Positions 1-10,328 of a DNA stretch of 64,000 bases are shown here, in pieces. Positions within the stretch are counted from its first letter, which is position 1, and the number at the start of each line of letters is the position of its first letter. Source of the stretch: Pseudomonas massiliensis (GTDB lineage Bacteria; Pseudomonadota; Gammaproteobacteria; Pseudomonadales; Pseudomonadaceae); NCBI RefSeq assembly GCF_000826105.1, contig NZ_CCYK01000006.1:372001-436000 (forward strand), written 5' to 3'. Position numbers and translations under genes: made by a program. Under the pieces are notes generated by a model. The model ran no database searches. It saw nothing but the letters and a program-made list of their open reading frames with translations, and was not told the DNA's origin.

Positions 1-3000
1 CGGTGTAGCCGAGTAGCCTACCGCCCACGCTATAGCCGTAGCTCATCGAGTAGCCAATACCATCGAGCCGGCGGCTTTCATGCTTAAGCTGGCCGTTGGT
101 GAAGTAGGTCCTGGTCAGCACCTCCTCTTCCGCTTGATGACACGCCAGCAAGCGCGCGGTTCTGCCATCGTAGTCATAGCGCTCCTGCCCCTGGTTCGGT
201 GCCCTGCGCTCGATGGGCGCTTCGCCCAGGCGAGGCTGGTAGGTATACCGGATCTCCGCTTTCTTAGGCGTAATGACCTTGCTCGGGCGCGTCTGGCTAT
301 CCTCATAGAAAAAGCTGCGCAGACGACCGCCTGTGGTCGCGCGAATCATTCGGTCGAGGCCATCGAAGGCCTGGGTGCCCAATACCTGGCCGTCCAGGTC
401 GATGTGAACGGGCAGGTCTTCGCTGCTGTGCGGGGAATAGCGGCGGGTAACCACAGCGCCGTCATCGAGGGTGCGGGTGACTTCCCTGTCGAACGCATCG
501 TAAGCGAAGGCTGTCCTGCGTCGGCTGGTTCCATCCCATGCCCGGTCTTCGGACACCTTGCGCCCGAGCCCATCGTAGTCACAAAGCAGCTCGTCGTAGC
601 TGACCGGCTTACCGTCCTTATCCGTTTCCGTCAGATACCGGGTAATTTTCCAGGGCTGGTCGAACAGGTTCAGATGAGTGACTCTCTTGGCACTGGCCAA
701 GGTTTGGTCCTGGCTGCGTTGCCACTCGGTGATGGTCGGCCCCTGACCATCCCCCACCGGATCGGTGACCTGCGCCTGATACACCCCGTCCGGGCCTTGC
801 TCAGCGCACCGCTGGCCCCAGTCGTCATAGTGGTAGGTCGTCGTCAGCGCCTGCAAGGCGCCCTTTTCGCCACTGTCATCGAAGACCGTTTGATCGGTCT
901 GCTGACCTAGCGCATCAAAGTTCGCGGCAAACACTTTCAAACCCCTGGGTTCGGTTACCCGGCCAAGCGAGCGCAAGTGCGCGTCGCCGGGTTCGCTACG
1001 CCATTGCTCCACGGCACGGCCAAGCCCATCGGAGTAGGTAAGCATCTGCACACCTTGCACGTCTTCCTCGATCTGCCAGGCAGCGCTGCCTTCGCCCGCG
1101 GACAGGCCATAGCTGAAGTGCCTGGAGGCTTCATATTCAGTGCCAGGGGCAATGGTTTCCTGGGTTACCCGCTGCAGCGCATCATAGTGGTAGCGGATTT
1201 CCACGTCGTTGTCGTCCCGCTCCAGCATCACCTGGCCCGTGAGGATCGAGTGCTCCTGATTGATGACACGACTCACCTTGGCGCCTGCCAGGGTGCCATC
1301 GCCTTCCGGCCCTTCCGGCCCGTCCGGATCCTCGACATCCGCTACGCCGGTGAAGGTAATGGTGGTATGCAGCACACTCTGAGGCAGCCAGGCGCTGTCT
1401 TTGAGGGCATAGGCAAAATTTTGAACCGTGTCGAAGCCGCCCATCTTGGTCACTTGCTCTTGCAGGCGACCATGTTGCAAGACGTCGTGGGGCTGATTCA
1501 GCCAACTATGGTTGAGGGTTCGCAGAGACACGTCAGGCGCGCTCTCGTGCTCAAGAGTCTCGGTGCAGACCGTTACCCACTCACCACCAGCCCTGGCGCT
1601 CGCGAGAACAGGCAGGGCCCTATAGGTGTAGCGCGTGACCAGAGTGGGGGCGCCGGGTGCAGCGGAGGACGCCGGTGATACGGTACGGGTTGCCAAGTGT
1701 CGGGCGAAACCGTAGGGGTCGGCGGGGCAACGCTCCGGCTCGCCGACGGCGGGATAATAATCTGTTACTGTACGAATGCCGGCAGCGTCCACTTCTTCAC
1801 GTACCTGGCCATGCTGGTCATACTTGGTGGTGCGAACCTCGACACGGGTGGCCCCGTCCTGATTCTGCCAACGCCGCGCTTCACGCTTGGGCAACTGGCA
1901 AAACGGCGGCTGGTCGGCGAAAGGCTTGTTCGGCTCCACATGATAGTCGGTAGTCACCTCCAAGACGCTTTTGCCCTGGGTTGTGATTTCCTTGGCAAGC
2001 AGATGGAAGCTGGTATAGCGTCGCTCCACGGTGCGCACTTCGCGCCCATCCAGGTAGTGCCTGGCGGTACTGCCGTAGGTATAGTCCGGGGAGGCCTTGT
2101 AAAGGTTGTCCCGGCCATCATCGGCCCAAGAGATGTTTGAATTGGCGCCGAGGAAGTTGTTAGCGGTGTACTCGTAATGGGTATCCATTTCAGCCTGGCC
2201 GCGCCCCGGATCGACACGGTGCCTGGTCACCCGAGGCAACCGGGCAGCACGGTTGTCCGGGAACGGGTGGCCGGTGTCCTCATAATCCAGCCGTTCCAGC
2301 GCGCCCAGTGGGGTTCGCACCTGGGTAACGAAACGATACCCGTTGCGCTGTTGATAGGTGAAGGCCCAGCGAGCGTTCTCCTCCACCGGCAAGCGAATTT
2401 CCCGGACCTCGTTAGCGACCAGGTCCATTTCAAAACTGGCTGGAAGCGAGGTCGTAGGGTAGGCGCTGATCGTGACCAGGTTAGCGGTGTAGGTGATCCG
2501 CAGGATTTCGCTGCCAAGATCATCGCGCAGGGATTCGAGACGATCCTTTTCCCCATAGTTCAGGTCGACCCCGTGCCCAGAGGGCGCTTCCCAGCGCACA
2601 GGGTAAGCGACGTCGCCAAATAGTTGCAGGTATTCCACCAGGCCGTCGTGGTGGACTACCCGCCACTTGTTGTCTCCATCGGCATAGAAATGGAAATGCT
2701 CAAGCTTGCGCTCTTCAATATCGGGTTCAGTACCGCTGCCAGTGACCCGATAACTCTCCCCACCATGCAAGCTCAATATGAAATTGCCTGCGGCAGTTGC
2801 ATGGTAGCGGGTAAGGTTCAGTGCCCAACCTTCGCCAAAACCATGGTTCTCCCGACTGGCGGGGCTGTAGCTAAGGCGCAGCGGAAGCACCGGACCGGCC
2901 ATGGCATTGGCCTTGACCTCTGGCAAGCTAACCATGATGCCGTACAGGCCAGTACGTGGGTCCATGCCTCCCTGCACGAAGCTGGCGAAGTTGAAGGCGT

Positions 3001-3043
3001 TGGAATGCAAGCGGTCAGCCGCTGCGAGCTTTGACATGTTCAT
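1..3043 (-). CDS. RHS repeat protein, N-terminal 1014 codons (runs off left edge)
   Basis: The minus-strand frame is open from an ATG at 3043 to the left edge, with no stop in the window, so the C-terminal core and any toxin tip are not seen. The start is set by a second ATG six bases in and a GAGAA-like ribosome site before it; the upstream gene stops 10 bases away, so the two are co-transcribed. The N-terminus carries SNAFNFASFVQGGMDPRTG and then a GFGEGWALNLTRY stretch. The same motifs open the plus-strand RHS protein at 14700 (SNAFNFGDFFTQGVDPRTG), so the two are paralogues. The segment nearest the edge reads GYSMSYGYSVGGRL, which resembles YD repeats. RHS proteins form beta-cocoon shells around a C-terminal effector. 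No PAAR domain is visible at the N-terminus, so a type VI secretion assignment is not supported. Target and toxin are unknown. Confidence 0.9.
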   Translation of the reverse strand, partial: MNMSKLAAADRLHSNAFNFASFVQGGMDPRTGLYGIMVSLPEVKANAMAGPVLPLRLSYSPASRENHGFGEGWALNLTRYHATAAGNFILSLHGGESYRVTGSGTEPDIEERKLEHFHFYADGDNKWRVVHHDGLVEYLQLFGDVAYPVRWEAPSGHGVDLNYGEKDRLESLRDDLGSEILRITYTANLVTISAYPTTSLPASFEMDLVANEVREIRLPVEENARWAFTYQQRNGYRFVTQVRTPLGALERLDYEDTGHPFPDNRAARLPRVTRHRVDPGRGQAEMDTHYEYTANNFLGANSNISWADDGRDNLYKASPDYTYGSTARHYLDGREVRTVERRYTSFHLLAKEITTQGKSVLEVTTDYHVEPNKPFADQPPFCQLPKREARRWQNQDGATRVEVRTTKYDQHGQVREEVDAAGIRTVTDYYPAVGEPERCPADPYGFARHLATRTVSPASSAAPGAPTLVTRYTYRALPVLASARAGGEWVTVCTETLEHESAPDVSLRTLNHSWLNQPHDVLQHGRLQEQVTKMGGFDTVQNFAYALKDSAWLPQSVLHTTITFTGVADVEDPDGPEGPEGDGTLAGAKVSRVINQEHSILTGQVMLERDDNDVEIRYHYDALQRVTQETIAPGTEYEASRHFSYGLSAGEGSAAWQIEEDVQGVQMLTYSDGLGRAVEQWRSEPGDAHLRSLGRVTEPRGLKVFAANFDALGQQTDQTVFDDSGEKGALQALTTTYHYDDWGQRCAEQGPDGVYQAQVTDPVGDGQGPTITEWQRSQDQTLASAKRVTHLNLFDQPWKITRYLTETDKDGKPVSYDELLCDYDGLGRKVSEDRAWDGTSRRRTAFAYDAFDREVTRTLDDGAVVTRRYSPHSSEDLPVHIDLDGQVLGTQAFDGLDRMIRATTGGRLRSFFYEDSQTRPSKVITPKKAEIRYTYQPRLGEAPIERRAPNQGQERYDYDGRTARLLACHQAEEEVLTRTYFTNGQLKHESRRLDGIGYSMSYGYSVGGRLLGYT

Positions 3044-3053
3044 TACCGATTTC

Positions 3054-5843
3054 TCACTTATCAGACAGGCCACGCACCTCGACGCGCAATGCATCGCGGT
3101 GGCCTCCTACGCCCTTGGCGCCATTGAACTGGATTGAAAGAGGATGCAGATTGCCGTCCTGGTCGATGAGGTTGACGTTCAGCCCCACGCCGTCCATATG
3201 CGCGCTGAATGTCGCGAACGGGTGCCGCCTCAAGGCTTTGTCCTCATCGGTTTCGCTGTCGATGTCACTCCAGTAAAGAGTGCTGTCAGTACGGAACAGG
3301 CCGATCCAGAGCTGTCCCGCGTCTACTCGGGTGGGCGTGCCGGCGGCGGTTTTCACCCCATGGTCGAGGGAGGCGGGGTCGCGGTGGTCCATGAACCACT
3401 CCAGCAGCGGGTCGTAGTACATCGTGGCCGGGTCGAACGCGCTTTCCTTCCCGCCATCCACCCTGCGGGGCGCGAAGGCATAGCCGGTATAGCTAAACAT
3501 TACCTCGGCCATGCGATCGCTTTCCCAACGCATCAGGGACTGAGTAGGAAAGAGCTGCGACTCGGCATCGCCTGGAGGATTCTTATCGAACATCAAACGA
3601 ACGAAAGGCACCTGGGTAACGCTACTGTCCTGGTATGCCAACTTCCAATAGGTGACCGAGCGCAAGCAGTTGCCGACATCGCTTCCGTTCACCACACAGG
3701 TGCCTGGGAAAGGTGAGCCGACAACCTCGGGCTGGAACCTGTAAGTACCGGCGGTAAACGTAGGCGGTGCCACGCCTCGAACGCTGATTTCCCCTTTATC
3801 GGCATCGACGACGTTGGAGCTGAACACCTCACCTGTATCACTCGTAAATCGTGCTATCAGGGTCAGTTTCCCCGCGGTACGCGTCATCAGGTAAAGGCGC
3901 GCCGTGGTCTTTCCATCGTCAGCGGATGGATCCGTCAGTGTGGCCGCGCCACCAGGGTAGAATCGGTATGCACCGTTATGCTTAAGGGTCTGGGCGTAAT
4001 TCAAACCCATCTCCGCTCGGATCTCTTCCTCTCCTGGTGGCAGAAACTCGATAGGGCTGATTGACGTGTCCTTGATGAACAATTGCAGGCTGTTCATCTC
4101 CGCTTGGCTGAGCGGGACATAACGCCCGTTCACGGCTTTGGTTCCGACGGTGATGGTCACCTCCAACTGTTGACGGCCGTTGGCATACACACGATCACCC
4201 TGGCTCGCTTCCAGTTCGAACATGTCCAGCTCGGTCCAGCGCGAACGCGTGCGCGCCGGCGGCGTCAAATCGACTACCCCTAGGCCATAACGGGTGCTTG
4301 GCGCCAGCGCCTGGTCGGGCATCGACCGAGCCGAATCGGCCAGCACCACGGCGGCGCCCTCCTCCGCCGCGTCCGCCGCGCTGAAGACAAATCCTTCTTC
4401 GGTCAACTCGGCCTGGCCTTGGGCTTCCCCGCCCAGCACCTGTAGATTGGGCAGAATGGAAAATACCTCGAAGAAAGCCTGGCCATCGGCATTCAGGGAT
4501 GCCAAGGGCGGCGCCACCCGTGCACTTGGGGAGGCCGGCCGCAGGATCAGGTCGGCTAGCGCTGTTTCGCCACGAGCATCCCTGGCCTGGATGCGTAGCT
4601 GGAAATGGCCGCTCGTTACGTCTTGAGCTAATTGCAACGTGGCGCTAGTACCGGTGACCGAAGGTATCAGCTCGGCGATCGGCTCCGGGTGTGGAGCTTG
4701 CCGCTCAGCTGCCCAGACGCTTAAATTCCAAGTCAAGGGCGAACCCAGCCCGCATGCTCGAAAGGTGATAGGTGCGGCTGCGACAAGGGTAGCCTCATGA
4801 TCCGCGGCAGGATCGGCCGCCGAACCAAGCAGGCGCGTTGCGATGGCTGGCGCCAATCGCGGCTGCCCGGTTTCCGGCTGAGCTTCGAGGGTAGGCAGCT
4901 GGGCCCAGTAAGCTTTATCGAGGGCCTGCTCGACTTCCTTCGAGCTCGCCAGGTCAAATAGTGGGGCGTAGGTAATCAGGCTCAGCAGGGCGTCGGTCGC
5001 CCCCGGGGCACGGTGCTCCAGGAAAGGGGAAAGTACCGATTTGGCGTATACGCCGATATTGGCCTCATAACCCTGGCCAGCCGCTTTCTTTGGAAGCAGA
5101 AAAGGAGAACTCGGGCCCGGGAGGGAACCTTCCTGCGGCTGGAGCGTGGTGCTGGCGAACAGATTGAGAGCGTAGACATCATCGCCCTCGCCGGAGGGGG
5201 TTACGCTCATGAACACGCTGACCGGGCTTAGTGGCCCCTCGACGCCCTCCGGCAGGGAATGGGTGTAAACCGGGCTGCTTAGCAGGCCCATTTTTCGAGC
5301 GTAGGGCAGCAGCTTATCGGCGATCTTTTGACACGTCGCCGGGACAGTCCCCAAGTTGCCCTCGACGGCTTTGATATCATCGAATGACCATTGCCAATGG
5401 ACCCGTCCCTCCGTCACCCGGCCCTTCACGGCAGCCAGGGGCAAACGCACGCTCAATCCATAGCCTAGAGGCTCAGCCAGCACGATATGCTCATAGAGAT
5501 ACTCTACGGAATTCGCCACGGCGGTCACGCTATAAACACCTCCCACCAGGGGAATGAACAGCACCATCTCGCCCGCCGGTAGCGCGCCACTGGTATCTAC
5601 CGCAGGTCTGAGCCGCGGCGTACCTAGCCGCACGTCCTTCAAGCGCACCGTCTCGTTGGGCGACGTGTCGAACGCCGGAATGTCGAACGGCTTGAAGGCC
5701 AAATGGCTCATGGGGCGCAAGCGGAACAGTTCGCTGAGCCTCGTCGCGGCGGCTTCAAGTTCAATTACGGTAACGCTGGCCCAGCCAAGCGTGACGGTAT
5801 TTTGTTGCAAGTAGCGGGTAAGGTCTTCGGTTGTCATTGCCAT
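3054..5843 (-). CDS. Large uncharacterised protein, tentative TULIP/P47-like N-terminal part, RHS-linked
   Basis: This 929-residue protein has no signal peptide or membrane segment that I can see. A GGGAG ribosome site precedes the ATG. The N-terminus reads TLGWASVTVIELEAAATRLSE, then two proline-rich strands. Near residue 250 it has FLLPKKAAGQGYEANIGVY followed by AKSVLSPFL. A 'GW-x-V...' opening and a later 'GY-x-A...' strand-helix are features I associate with TULIP-fold P47/OrfX proteins, but this is inference from weak similarity. The middle (about 380-470) resembles a beta-sandwich repeat, and the last 350 residues are a separate beta-rich region. It sits third in a tight minus-strand operon, 77 bases after the related gene and 10 bases before the RHS gene, so it probably acts with the RHS protein. 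The function is unknown. Confidence 0.8.
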   Translation of the reverse strand: MAMTTEDLTRYLQQNTVTLGWASVTVIELEAAATRLSELFRLRPMSHLAFKPFDIPAFDTSPNETVRLKDVRLGTPRLRPAVDTSGALPAGEMVLFIPLVGGVYSVTAVANSVEYLYEHIVLAEPLGYGLSVRLPLAAVKGRVTEGRVHWQWSFDDIKAVEGNLGTVPATCQKIADKLLPYARKMGLLSSPVYTHSLPEGVEGPLSPVSVFMSVTPSGEGDDVYALNLFASTTLQPQEGSLPGPSSPFLLPKKAAGQGYEANIGVYAKSVLSPFLEHRAPGATDALLSLITYAPLFDLASSKEVEQALDKAYWAQLPTLEAQPETGQPRLAPAIATRLLGSAADPAADHEATLVAAAPITFRACGLGSPLTWNLSVWAAERQAPHPEPIAELIPSVTGTSATLQLAQDVTSGHFQLRIQARDARGETALADLILRPASPSARVAPPLASLNADGQAFFEVFSILPNLQVLGGEAQGQAELTEEGFVFSAADAAEEGAAVVLADSARSMPDQALAPSTRYGLGVVDLTPPARTRSRWTELDMFELEASQGDRVYANGRQQLEVTITVGTKAVNGRYVPLSQAEMNSLQLFIKDTSISPIEFLPPGEEEIRAEMGLNYAQTLKHNGAYRFYPGGAATLTDPSADDGKTTARLYLMTRTAGKLTLIARFTSDTGEVFSSNVVDADKGEISVRGVAPPTFTAGTYRFQPEVVGSPFPGTCVVNGSDVGNCLRSVTYWKLAYQDSSVTQVPFVRLMFDKNPPGDAESQLFPTQSLMRWESDRMAEVMFSYTGYAFAPRRVDGGKESAFDPATMYYDPLLEWFMDHRDPASLDHGVKTAAGTPTRVDAGQLWIGLFRTDSTLYWSDIDSETDEDKALRRHPFATFSAHMDGVGLNVNLIDQDGNLHPLSIQFNGAKGVGGHRDALRVEVRGLSDK

Positions 5844-5920
5844 TTTTTAACTCCCAGGCGTCTTGCCGTCAGGCGGACGGGAACAAGCCCGCCCGCTGCA
5901 CGGTGTTCGCGCTGATCAGG

Positions 5921-8491
5921 TCATCCCTGCACCACGGGCGCGTCATCGTTCTTGCTGCCACTTTTCGGGTCTGGAACGTCGAACCATGGGGCGGGGAAAA
6001 TTCTTACGCCTACGTAATCCGGGTTTGCTTTTGGCGGCGCGAGAACATCGCTCGACGCCTCGTTCACAGGCGGGCGGCTTTTGCCCGAGGAAACGGCGTA
6101 AGTGTTTTCGTAGAGGACTCTGACCTCCACCACCGAAAAGCCCTGGACGGGTTCCGTGGGAAGCGTAAGTACGGCGGTACCGTCGGGTTTGCCCTCGATC
6201 TCGCCTACCCCGATGGGTACCGACCATACGGGGTCATACCCGGATTCGAGTGCTTCGCCATCACTCCAATAGGCCCGCAGCTCAACCTGGGTCTTGCCAC
6301 CCTGTTCCGTCACCTTCAGCACCGTGATGGCGAACTCTTCGCCGTGGTAAGGGACTACCACATAGCTATCACTCTCGCCGTCCGCTCCTTCTTGGCTGAA
6401 CGCAAGCCGACGATATTCGATCGTCTTGGGCTTGGTACTGTTGCCGGGCTCCTTGTCGGTGGTCGTATTAGGGCTCGTGTATCTGAAGTTGTAGCCATCG
6501 CCGTCATCACGCTCGGCCAATACCTCGGTTTGGCTGGCGCCATCATCCGGGCCCTTGTCGATGCGGCCGTTGTATTTACCTCCACCTAGGCCCTCCACTT
6601 TCAAATCAATACTCTGATTCGGTGCCAATAGCCGAACTTGTGGAGAAACGTACAGATGGTTGGCGTACACCTTTATAAGCGTACTGGAGGTGTATTTTTT
6701 TTCGTCGCCGGGGAACGTCGCCGTCGCGCTCAGCCGTACCATGGCATACCCGCCCACCAGGCTCTCGCGCGAAGGCGCCTTGTAGCTATATTGAAGGCCT
6801 GTGCCCGTAACCTCACCCTTGGTTTCGGAAAGGCCGAAGATGGTTTCGATGGACCAGGTCACCGAGGTAGGCACGCCCATGGCGTCCTCGATCGTCAGCG
6901 GCAGGCTGCTCCCCGCTTGTACGCCGTCCCCCTCATCGCCAAAACCTGCAAGCTTGAGCCAAAAGCGGGTTCGTGCCGGCGATACCTGGCCGAATACGAC
7001 AGGCGCCTGGGCCATGTGCAGGTCTTCCAGTGCCACTGGCGCCTCGCTGCGGAACAGCATTTGATTGAGGCGTAGTGTATTGAGCGGGCCCAACCCCGCT
7101 CGCAACGCATCGGTGACCAGCGCGCGCACCTGTTTGTCGAATATCTCATTTTCCAAGTGGGCGACCACTTCCGCTACGTGATCCTTCCAATAGACCTCGA
7201 CCGTCTTCGGCACGAATTTGTGGCGGGAAGAATGGGGCAATTCCTTGATTTCGAGATCGTTGCCGACCAGTTCGATGGCATAGTTCCAGGTATAATCCCA
7301 ACGGTATTCACTATCCATCCAATTGCTGCCGTAGCCCTTGGTTCCACTATAGTATTCAAATCTTTGACTACCTTTCCAAGCGACCTGCAAGCCGATAGCG
7401 CCATCGTCAGGCTCGGTGAATTTTACGGTCAAAGGTTGCGAAACCGGATCGGTTCCCATGAAGTCCAGCTGACGTTTCAAAACCTTGAACTCTATCTCGC
7501 GACCGGCAAGGTTCATTGTCGAGGTCAAATTTTCCGTAGGAAGCTTGCCTGCTCTGACTTCAGCTAGCTCAGGAACACCGGTATGAGGGGTAAAAGTGAC
7601 TTCCGCATTGGAATCCAGCTCCTTGAGAAAAAGCTCTATGAAACGACGCAGCATGAACTTCCTGGCCACGGCGAGCGTGGCCGTATAGCCTTGCGGAATC
7701 ATAAACTTATAGTTGTCGGGGTTAGGAAAGCTGCCGATGTCCTGGTTGTGACTGCTGATAAATACCAGAACAGCGCCCTGCGCCGCGCCTGACGCATCCT
7801 TCGTGCTTTCCTCGCTGGGATGCACACGCACGCCAAAGCGCGTGGGATCGAAAAACGCCTGCGGGTCAGACTTGATCGTATTCAACACAAAACGCGTCTG
7901 CTGCCCTGGCGTATTGGCAAGCAAAGCATGTAGCTCGCGGGCGGCCTTCACCTGCCGTGAGCGGATTGACACCGCGGTATAGCGCGGCTCTACCGATGAG
8001 CCGGACTTGAGAATATCTAGGTAGACTTCACCGCCCTCTGCTCCACCGCTGGTGGTTTCAAGCTCGATTGTCTGGATCAGCTTTGAGCTGGCCAACCCTA
8101 TTTGATAATTGAGTTCAACGACCCTCCATGTTCTGGAGTCACCATGCACAAGGCTCGATAGATTGACCGTTGCACCGTCCACCGCTTTCCAGGTCAAGGT
8201 GGCCCTGCTGGACTGGAGCGTAGAATTTTCAAAGCTCAAGCGCGGTGGATCGAAGGTTACCCCGGAAAGATAGGTTTTTTCGTTAGGGTCCACTTCCTCG
8301 AAGCGACCCGTGGAGGGCTTGATGAATTCGCCGCTGTCGTAACGCTCGATATATTCCTGCTGCAACAGGAGATTGGCTTTTTCCCGATCATAAGCGGCGA
8401 CTGCGCTCCAATCCTGGGTGTAGTTAGTGGAAGGCTGCTTCATCCATTCGATGAGCTTTTCCACGGTTTCTTGGCCAGTGGTGCTTGGCAT
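5921..8491 (-). CDS. Large uncharacterised protein, TULIP/P47-like (tentative), paralogue of the broken gene upstream
   Basis: This 856-residue protein has an AGAGGA ribosome site eight bases before the ATG. The N-terminus contains DWSAVAAYDREKANLLLQQ. Around residues 230-300 it has a GAVLVFISS strand and then FMIPQGYTATLAVARKF, a pattern reminiscent of P47/OrfX TULIP proteins of clostridial toxin clusters; this is a tentative reading. A segment near residue 480 (EAPVALEDLHMAQAPVVFGQVSPARTRFWLK in outline) and the end (YVGVRIFPAPWFDV) have clear counterparts in the chimeric pseudogene at 10448-11970, so the operon once carried two such genes. The C-terminal half looks Ig-like and beta-rich. 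The acidic tail ends DDAPVVQG. No export signal is seen. Spacing to the Ig-repeat gene upstream is 25 bases. Function unknown. Confidence 0.8.
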   Translation of the reverse strand: MPSTTGQETVEKLIEWMKQPSTNYTQDWSAVAAYDREKANLLLQQEYIERYDSGEFIKPSTGRFEEVDPNEKTYLSGVTFDPPRLSFENSTLQSSRATLTWKAVDGATVNLSSLVHGDSRTWRVVELNYQIGLASSKLIQTIELETTSGGAEGGEVYLDILKSGSSVEPRYTAVSIRSRQVKAARELHALLANTPGQQTRFVLNTIKSDPQAFFDPTRFGVRVHPSEESTKDASGAAQGAVLVFISSHNQDIGSFPNPDNYKFMIPQGYTATLAVARKFMLRRFIELFLKELDSNAEVTFTPHTGVPELAEVRAGKLPTENLTSTMNLAGREIEFKVLKRQLDFMGTDPVSQPLTVKFTEPDDGAIGLQVAWKGSQRFEYYSGTKGYGSNWMDSEYRWDYTWNYAIELVGNDLEIKELPHSSRHKFVPKTVEVYWKDHVAEVVAHLENEIFDKQVRALVTDALRAGLGPLNTLRLNQMLFRSEAPVALEDLHMAQAPVVFGQVSPARTRFWLKLAGFGDEGDGVQAGSSLPLTIEDAMGVPTSVTWSIETIFGLSETKGEVTGTGLQYSYKAPSRESLVGGYAMVRLSATATFPGDEKKYTSSTLIKVYANHLYVSPQVRLLAPNQSIDLKVEGLGGGKYNGRIDKGPDDGASQTEVLAERDDGDGYNFRYTSPNTTTDKEPGNSTKPKTIEYRRLAFSQEGADGESDSYVVVPYHGEEFAITVLKVTEQGGKTQVELRAYWSDGEALESGYDPVWSVPIGVGEIEGKPDGTAVLTLPTEPVQGFSVVEVRVLYENTYAVSSGKSRPPVNEASSDVLAPPKANPDYVGVRIFPAPWFDVPDPKSGSKNDDAPVVQG

Positions 8492-8516
8492 GAGAATATC
8501 CTCTTAATGATGAACG

Positions 8517-10328
8517 TCAGGCAATGACGTGCAAACTGAGCGTGGGGAACGGAATTCGAGTGCGCCCGCCGTCGAAGCTGACGTTGACCTCGCACTCCAG
8601 CGTCGAATCGTCCTTGAGGTCGGAAAACCATCTGCGTGCCTTGGAAAACGAAGCGGCCTGGCTGGCTACGTCTGGCCCTGTCACCTGGTACCCGCTCGAA
8701 GGCGTCAGCGGCCCCTCAACGGGATAGCCGTCCAGATCAGTGCCATAGCCGGTCACATAGATGATTTGCCCGGCGGCCATGAACAGCCATTCAGGCAAGG
8801 TGAACTTCACGTCGCTGGGTAGCCCCTTTTTGGACAAAGTGCCGCCCTGCGCCGGTTCGCAAATCAGCGTGCTCAGGTGAGCCAGCTCAGGCGCTTTGAT
8901 CTTTAGCCGGTAAACGGCCGAATCCTGGCTCTGACCGGCAAGCGTGGCGCGGTAAAACACCTGGACGCGCTTGGCCTCATCTTCCCCCATGTTGGCGGCG
9001 ATGAACTGGCGCCCCACTTGGAATACCCGGGGCGTCGTTTCCGACACCGGCCGGCTGATAATGGTAGAACCCTCTGGTTCGTGGCCGACCCAGTGCATGG
9101 CCACGGTCGCCCCCGGGTACTCCGCGGTCGGCGGAATGGTCAGAGTCACCCCGCCGGCGCTGGCGATCGCTTCAGGTCGGAGATAGCCTCGGTTATCTAC
9201 GTCTGACTCGTGAGTCACGCCGCTGACCACCGGCGCGGGCAGATTCAACGCCACCTGAAGGTCCACTTGCAGCGGCTCGCTGCGCAACGCCTTGCCCGGC
9301 CGGCTGAAATGCCACGTCAGGGTACCGCTGCCTAGCTGACGTGCCGTGTCGGACGGTATGACGAACAACAGCCGCTGGCTCTCGGCGATCGAAACGTCTA
9401 CATAACGCTGCAGCGTGGCGGCTTCCTTTGCGCCCTGCCAACGTACCCACAGTCGGTCACCGGTCAGCATCCCGGGATAGACAGGGCAGCGAACCGGAAT
9501 CCCACCAGGAAACTGAGCAGGATCCAGCGGCCCTCCCGAATGACCTTCGATGGTCACCGGGGGCAGTTCGACCTTGGCGGAGGAGCCAACCTTGTAATAT
9601 TGGAGCGGCGATTGGCTGGTAACACTCGTAGACTTGTACGCTACGGTGTAGGAGAGCTCTCCGGCATCGTTCCCCGCCAAAGAGGACCTTGCCAAGTCTA
9701 GAGTCAGTGCTTTCCCCAGGTGGCTTTCATCCAGGGTAATGGAACCCTTCCTGACAGGCAGCGCGAGGGAACCGCGATAGCCTTGCCAGGCATAGGTGAC
9801 AACGTCGCCCACGGCCATTGCCTCGTAGGGCGCGATCATTACGCTGCCCTTGCTGGGAAAGCTTGCATAGTCGATATGCAGGTCATGGGCTTCGAATATC
9901 TGGGCTACCGGCAATTCAGGGGCAGCCTGTGCAGAGCGGTCGATGTAACAGATCAGTCGCTCCGACTCCATCTCCTGGCCAGAGGCACCGTCTATCCAGC
10001 CATAGGAATAGAAAGCCTCTCCGCCGCGGATCCGAGTGAGGAACTCGATCGGGATATCGATACGCAACCCGTCGTCTGGCGGCGGGTCGAGCACCGGGAC
10101 TTCACTGTCGGGAGCATCGACAGGGATACCGTCCAGGGTACGCCCACGCCAATGCACCGTAAGACTATCGCCCACTTTCAGATCGGGATGCCGGATAAAG
10201 GTCTGCAGACCCTCGTTACCGACGTCTTCGAGCAGGATGACCTGCCCCCGCATGACAGGAACCTGTGGCGCCGGAGGCAGTGAGGAGCGTGGCGAGACAA
10301 GGTCGCGCCGGGGGTGATTCAGGACCAT
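8517..10328 (-). CDS. Protein of five tandem Ig-like repeats
   Basis: This 603-residue protein has a GGAG six bases before the ATG. Five repeats start with a glycine followed by a strand ending in tryptophan or glycine: GDSLTVHWRG (about 53), GDVVTYAWQG (173), GDRLWVRWQG (288), GATVAMHWVG (405) and GQIIYVTGYG (519). The spacing of 114-120 residues is very regular, as in tandem Ig-like beta-sandwiches. Most repeats open with a segment on stimulus-free hydrophobic strands preceded by proline-rich linkers (LPAPVVSG, LPPVTIEG). There is no signal peptide or anchor. It lies between the broken paralogue and the TULIP-like gene in the RHS operon, so a scaffold or receptor-binding role in a secreted complex is plausible but not shown. 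I do not recognise a named family. Confidence 0.82.
   Translation of the reverse strand: MVLNHPRRDLVSPRSSLPPAPQVPVMRGQVILLEDVGNEGLQTFIRHPDLKVGDSLTVHWRGRTLDGIPVDAPDSEVPVLDPPPDDGLRIDIPIEFLTRIRGGEAFYSYGWIDGASGQEMESERLICYIDRSAQAAPELPVAQIFEAHDLHIDYASFPSKGSVMIAPYEAMAVGDVVTYAWQGYRGSLALPVRKGSITLDESHLGKALTLDLARSSLAGNDAGELSYTVAYKSTSVTSQSPLQYYKVGSSAKVELPPVTIEGHSGGPLDPAQFPGGIPVRCPVYPGMLTGDRLWVRWQGAKEAATLQRYVDVSIAESQRLLFVIPSDTARQLGSGTLTWHFSRPGKALRSEPLQVDLQVALNLPAPVVSGVTHESDVDNRGYLRPEAIASAGGVTLTIPPTAEYPGATVAMHWVGHEPEGSTIISRPVSETTPRVFQVGRQFIAANMGEDEAKRVQVFYRATLAGQSQDSAVYRLKIKAPELAHLSTLICEPAQGGTLSKKGLPSDVKFTLPEWLFMAAGQIIYVTGYGTDLDGYPVEGPLTPSSGYQVTGPDVASQAASFSKARRWFSDLKDDSTLECEVNVSFDGGRTRIPFPTLSLHVIA

Noticed and set aside
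80..2623. Plus-strand open frames of 130-280 codons at the left edge
   Set aside because: They lie opposite the RHS reading frame, which is continuous on the minus strand and has clear RHS repeats; they are shadows of high-GC coding.
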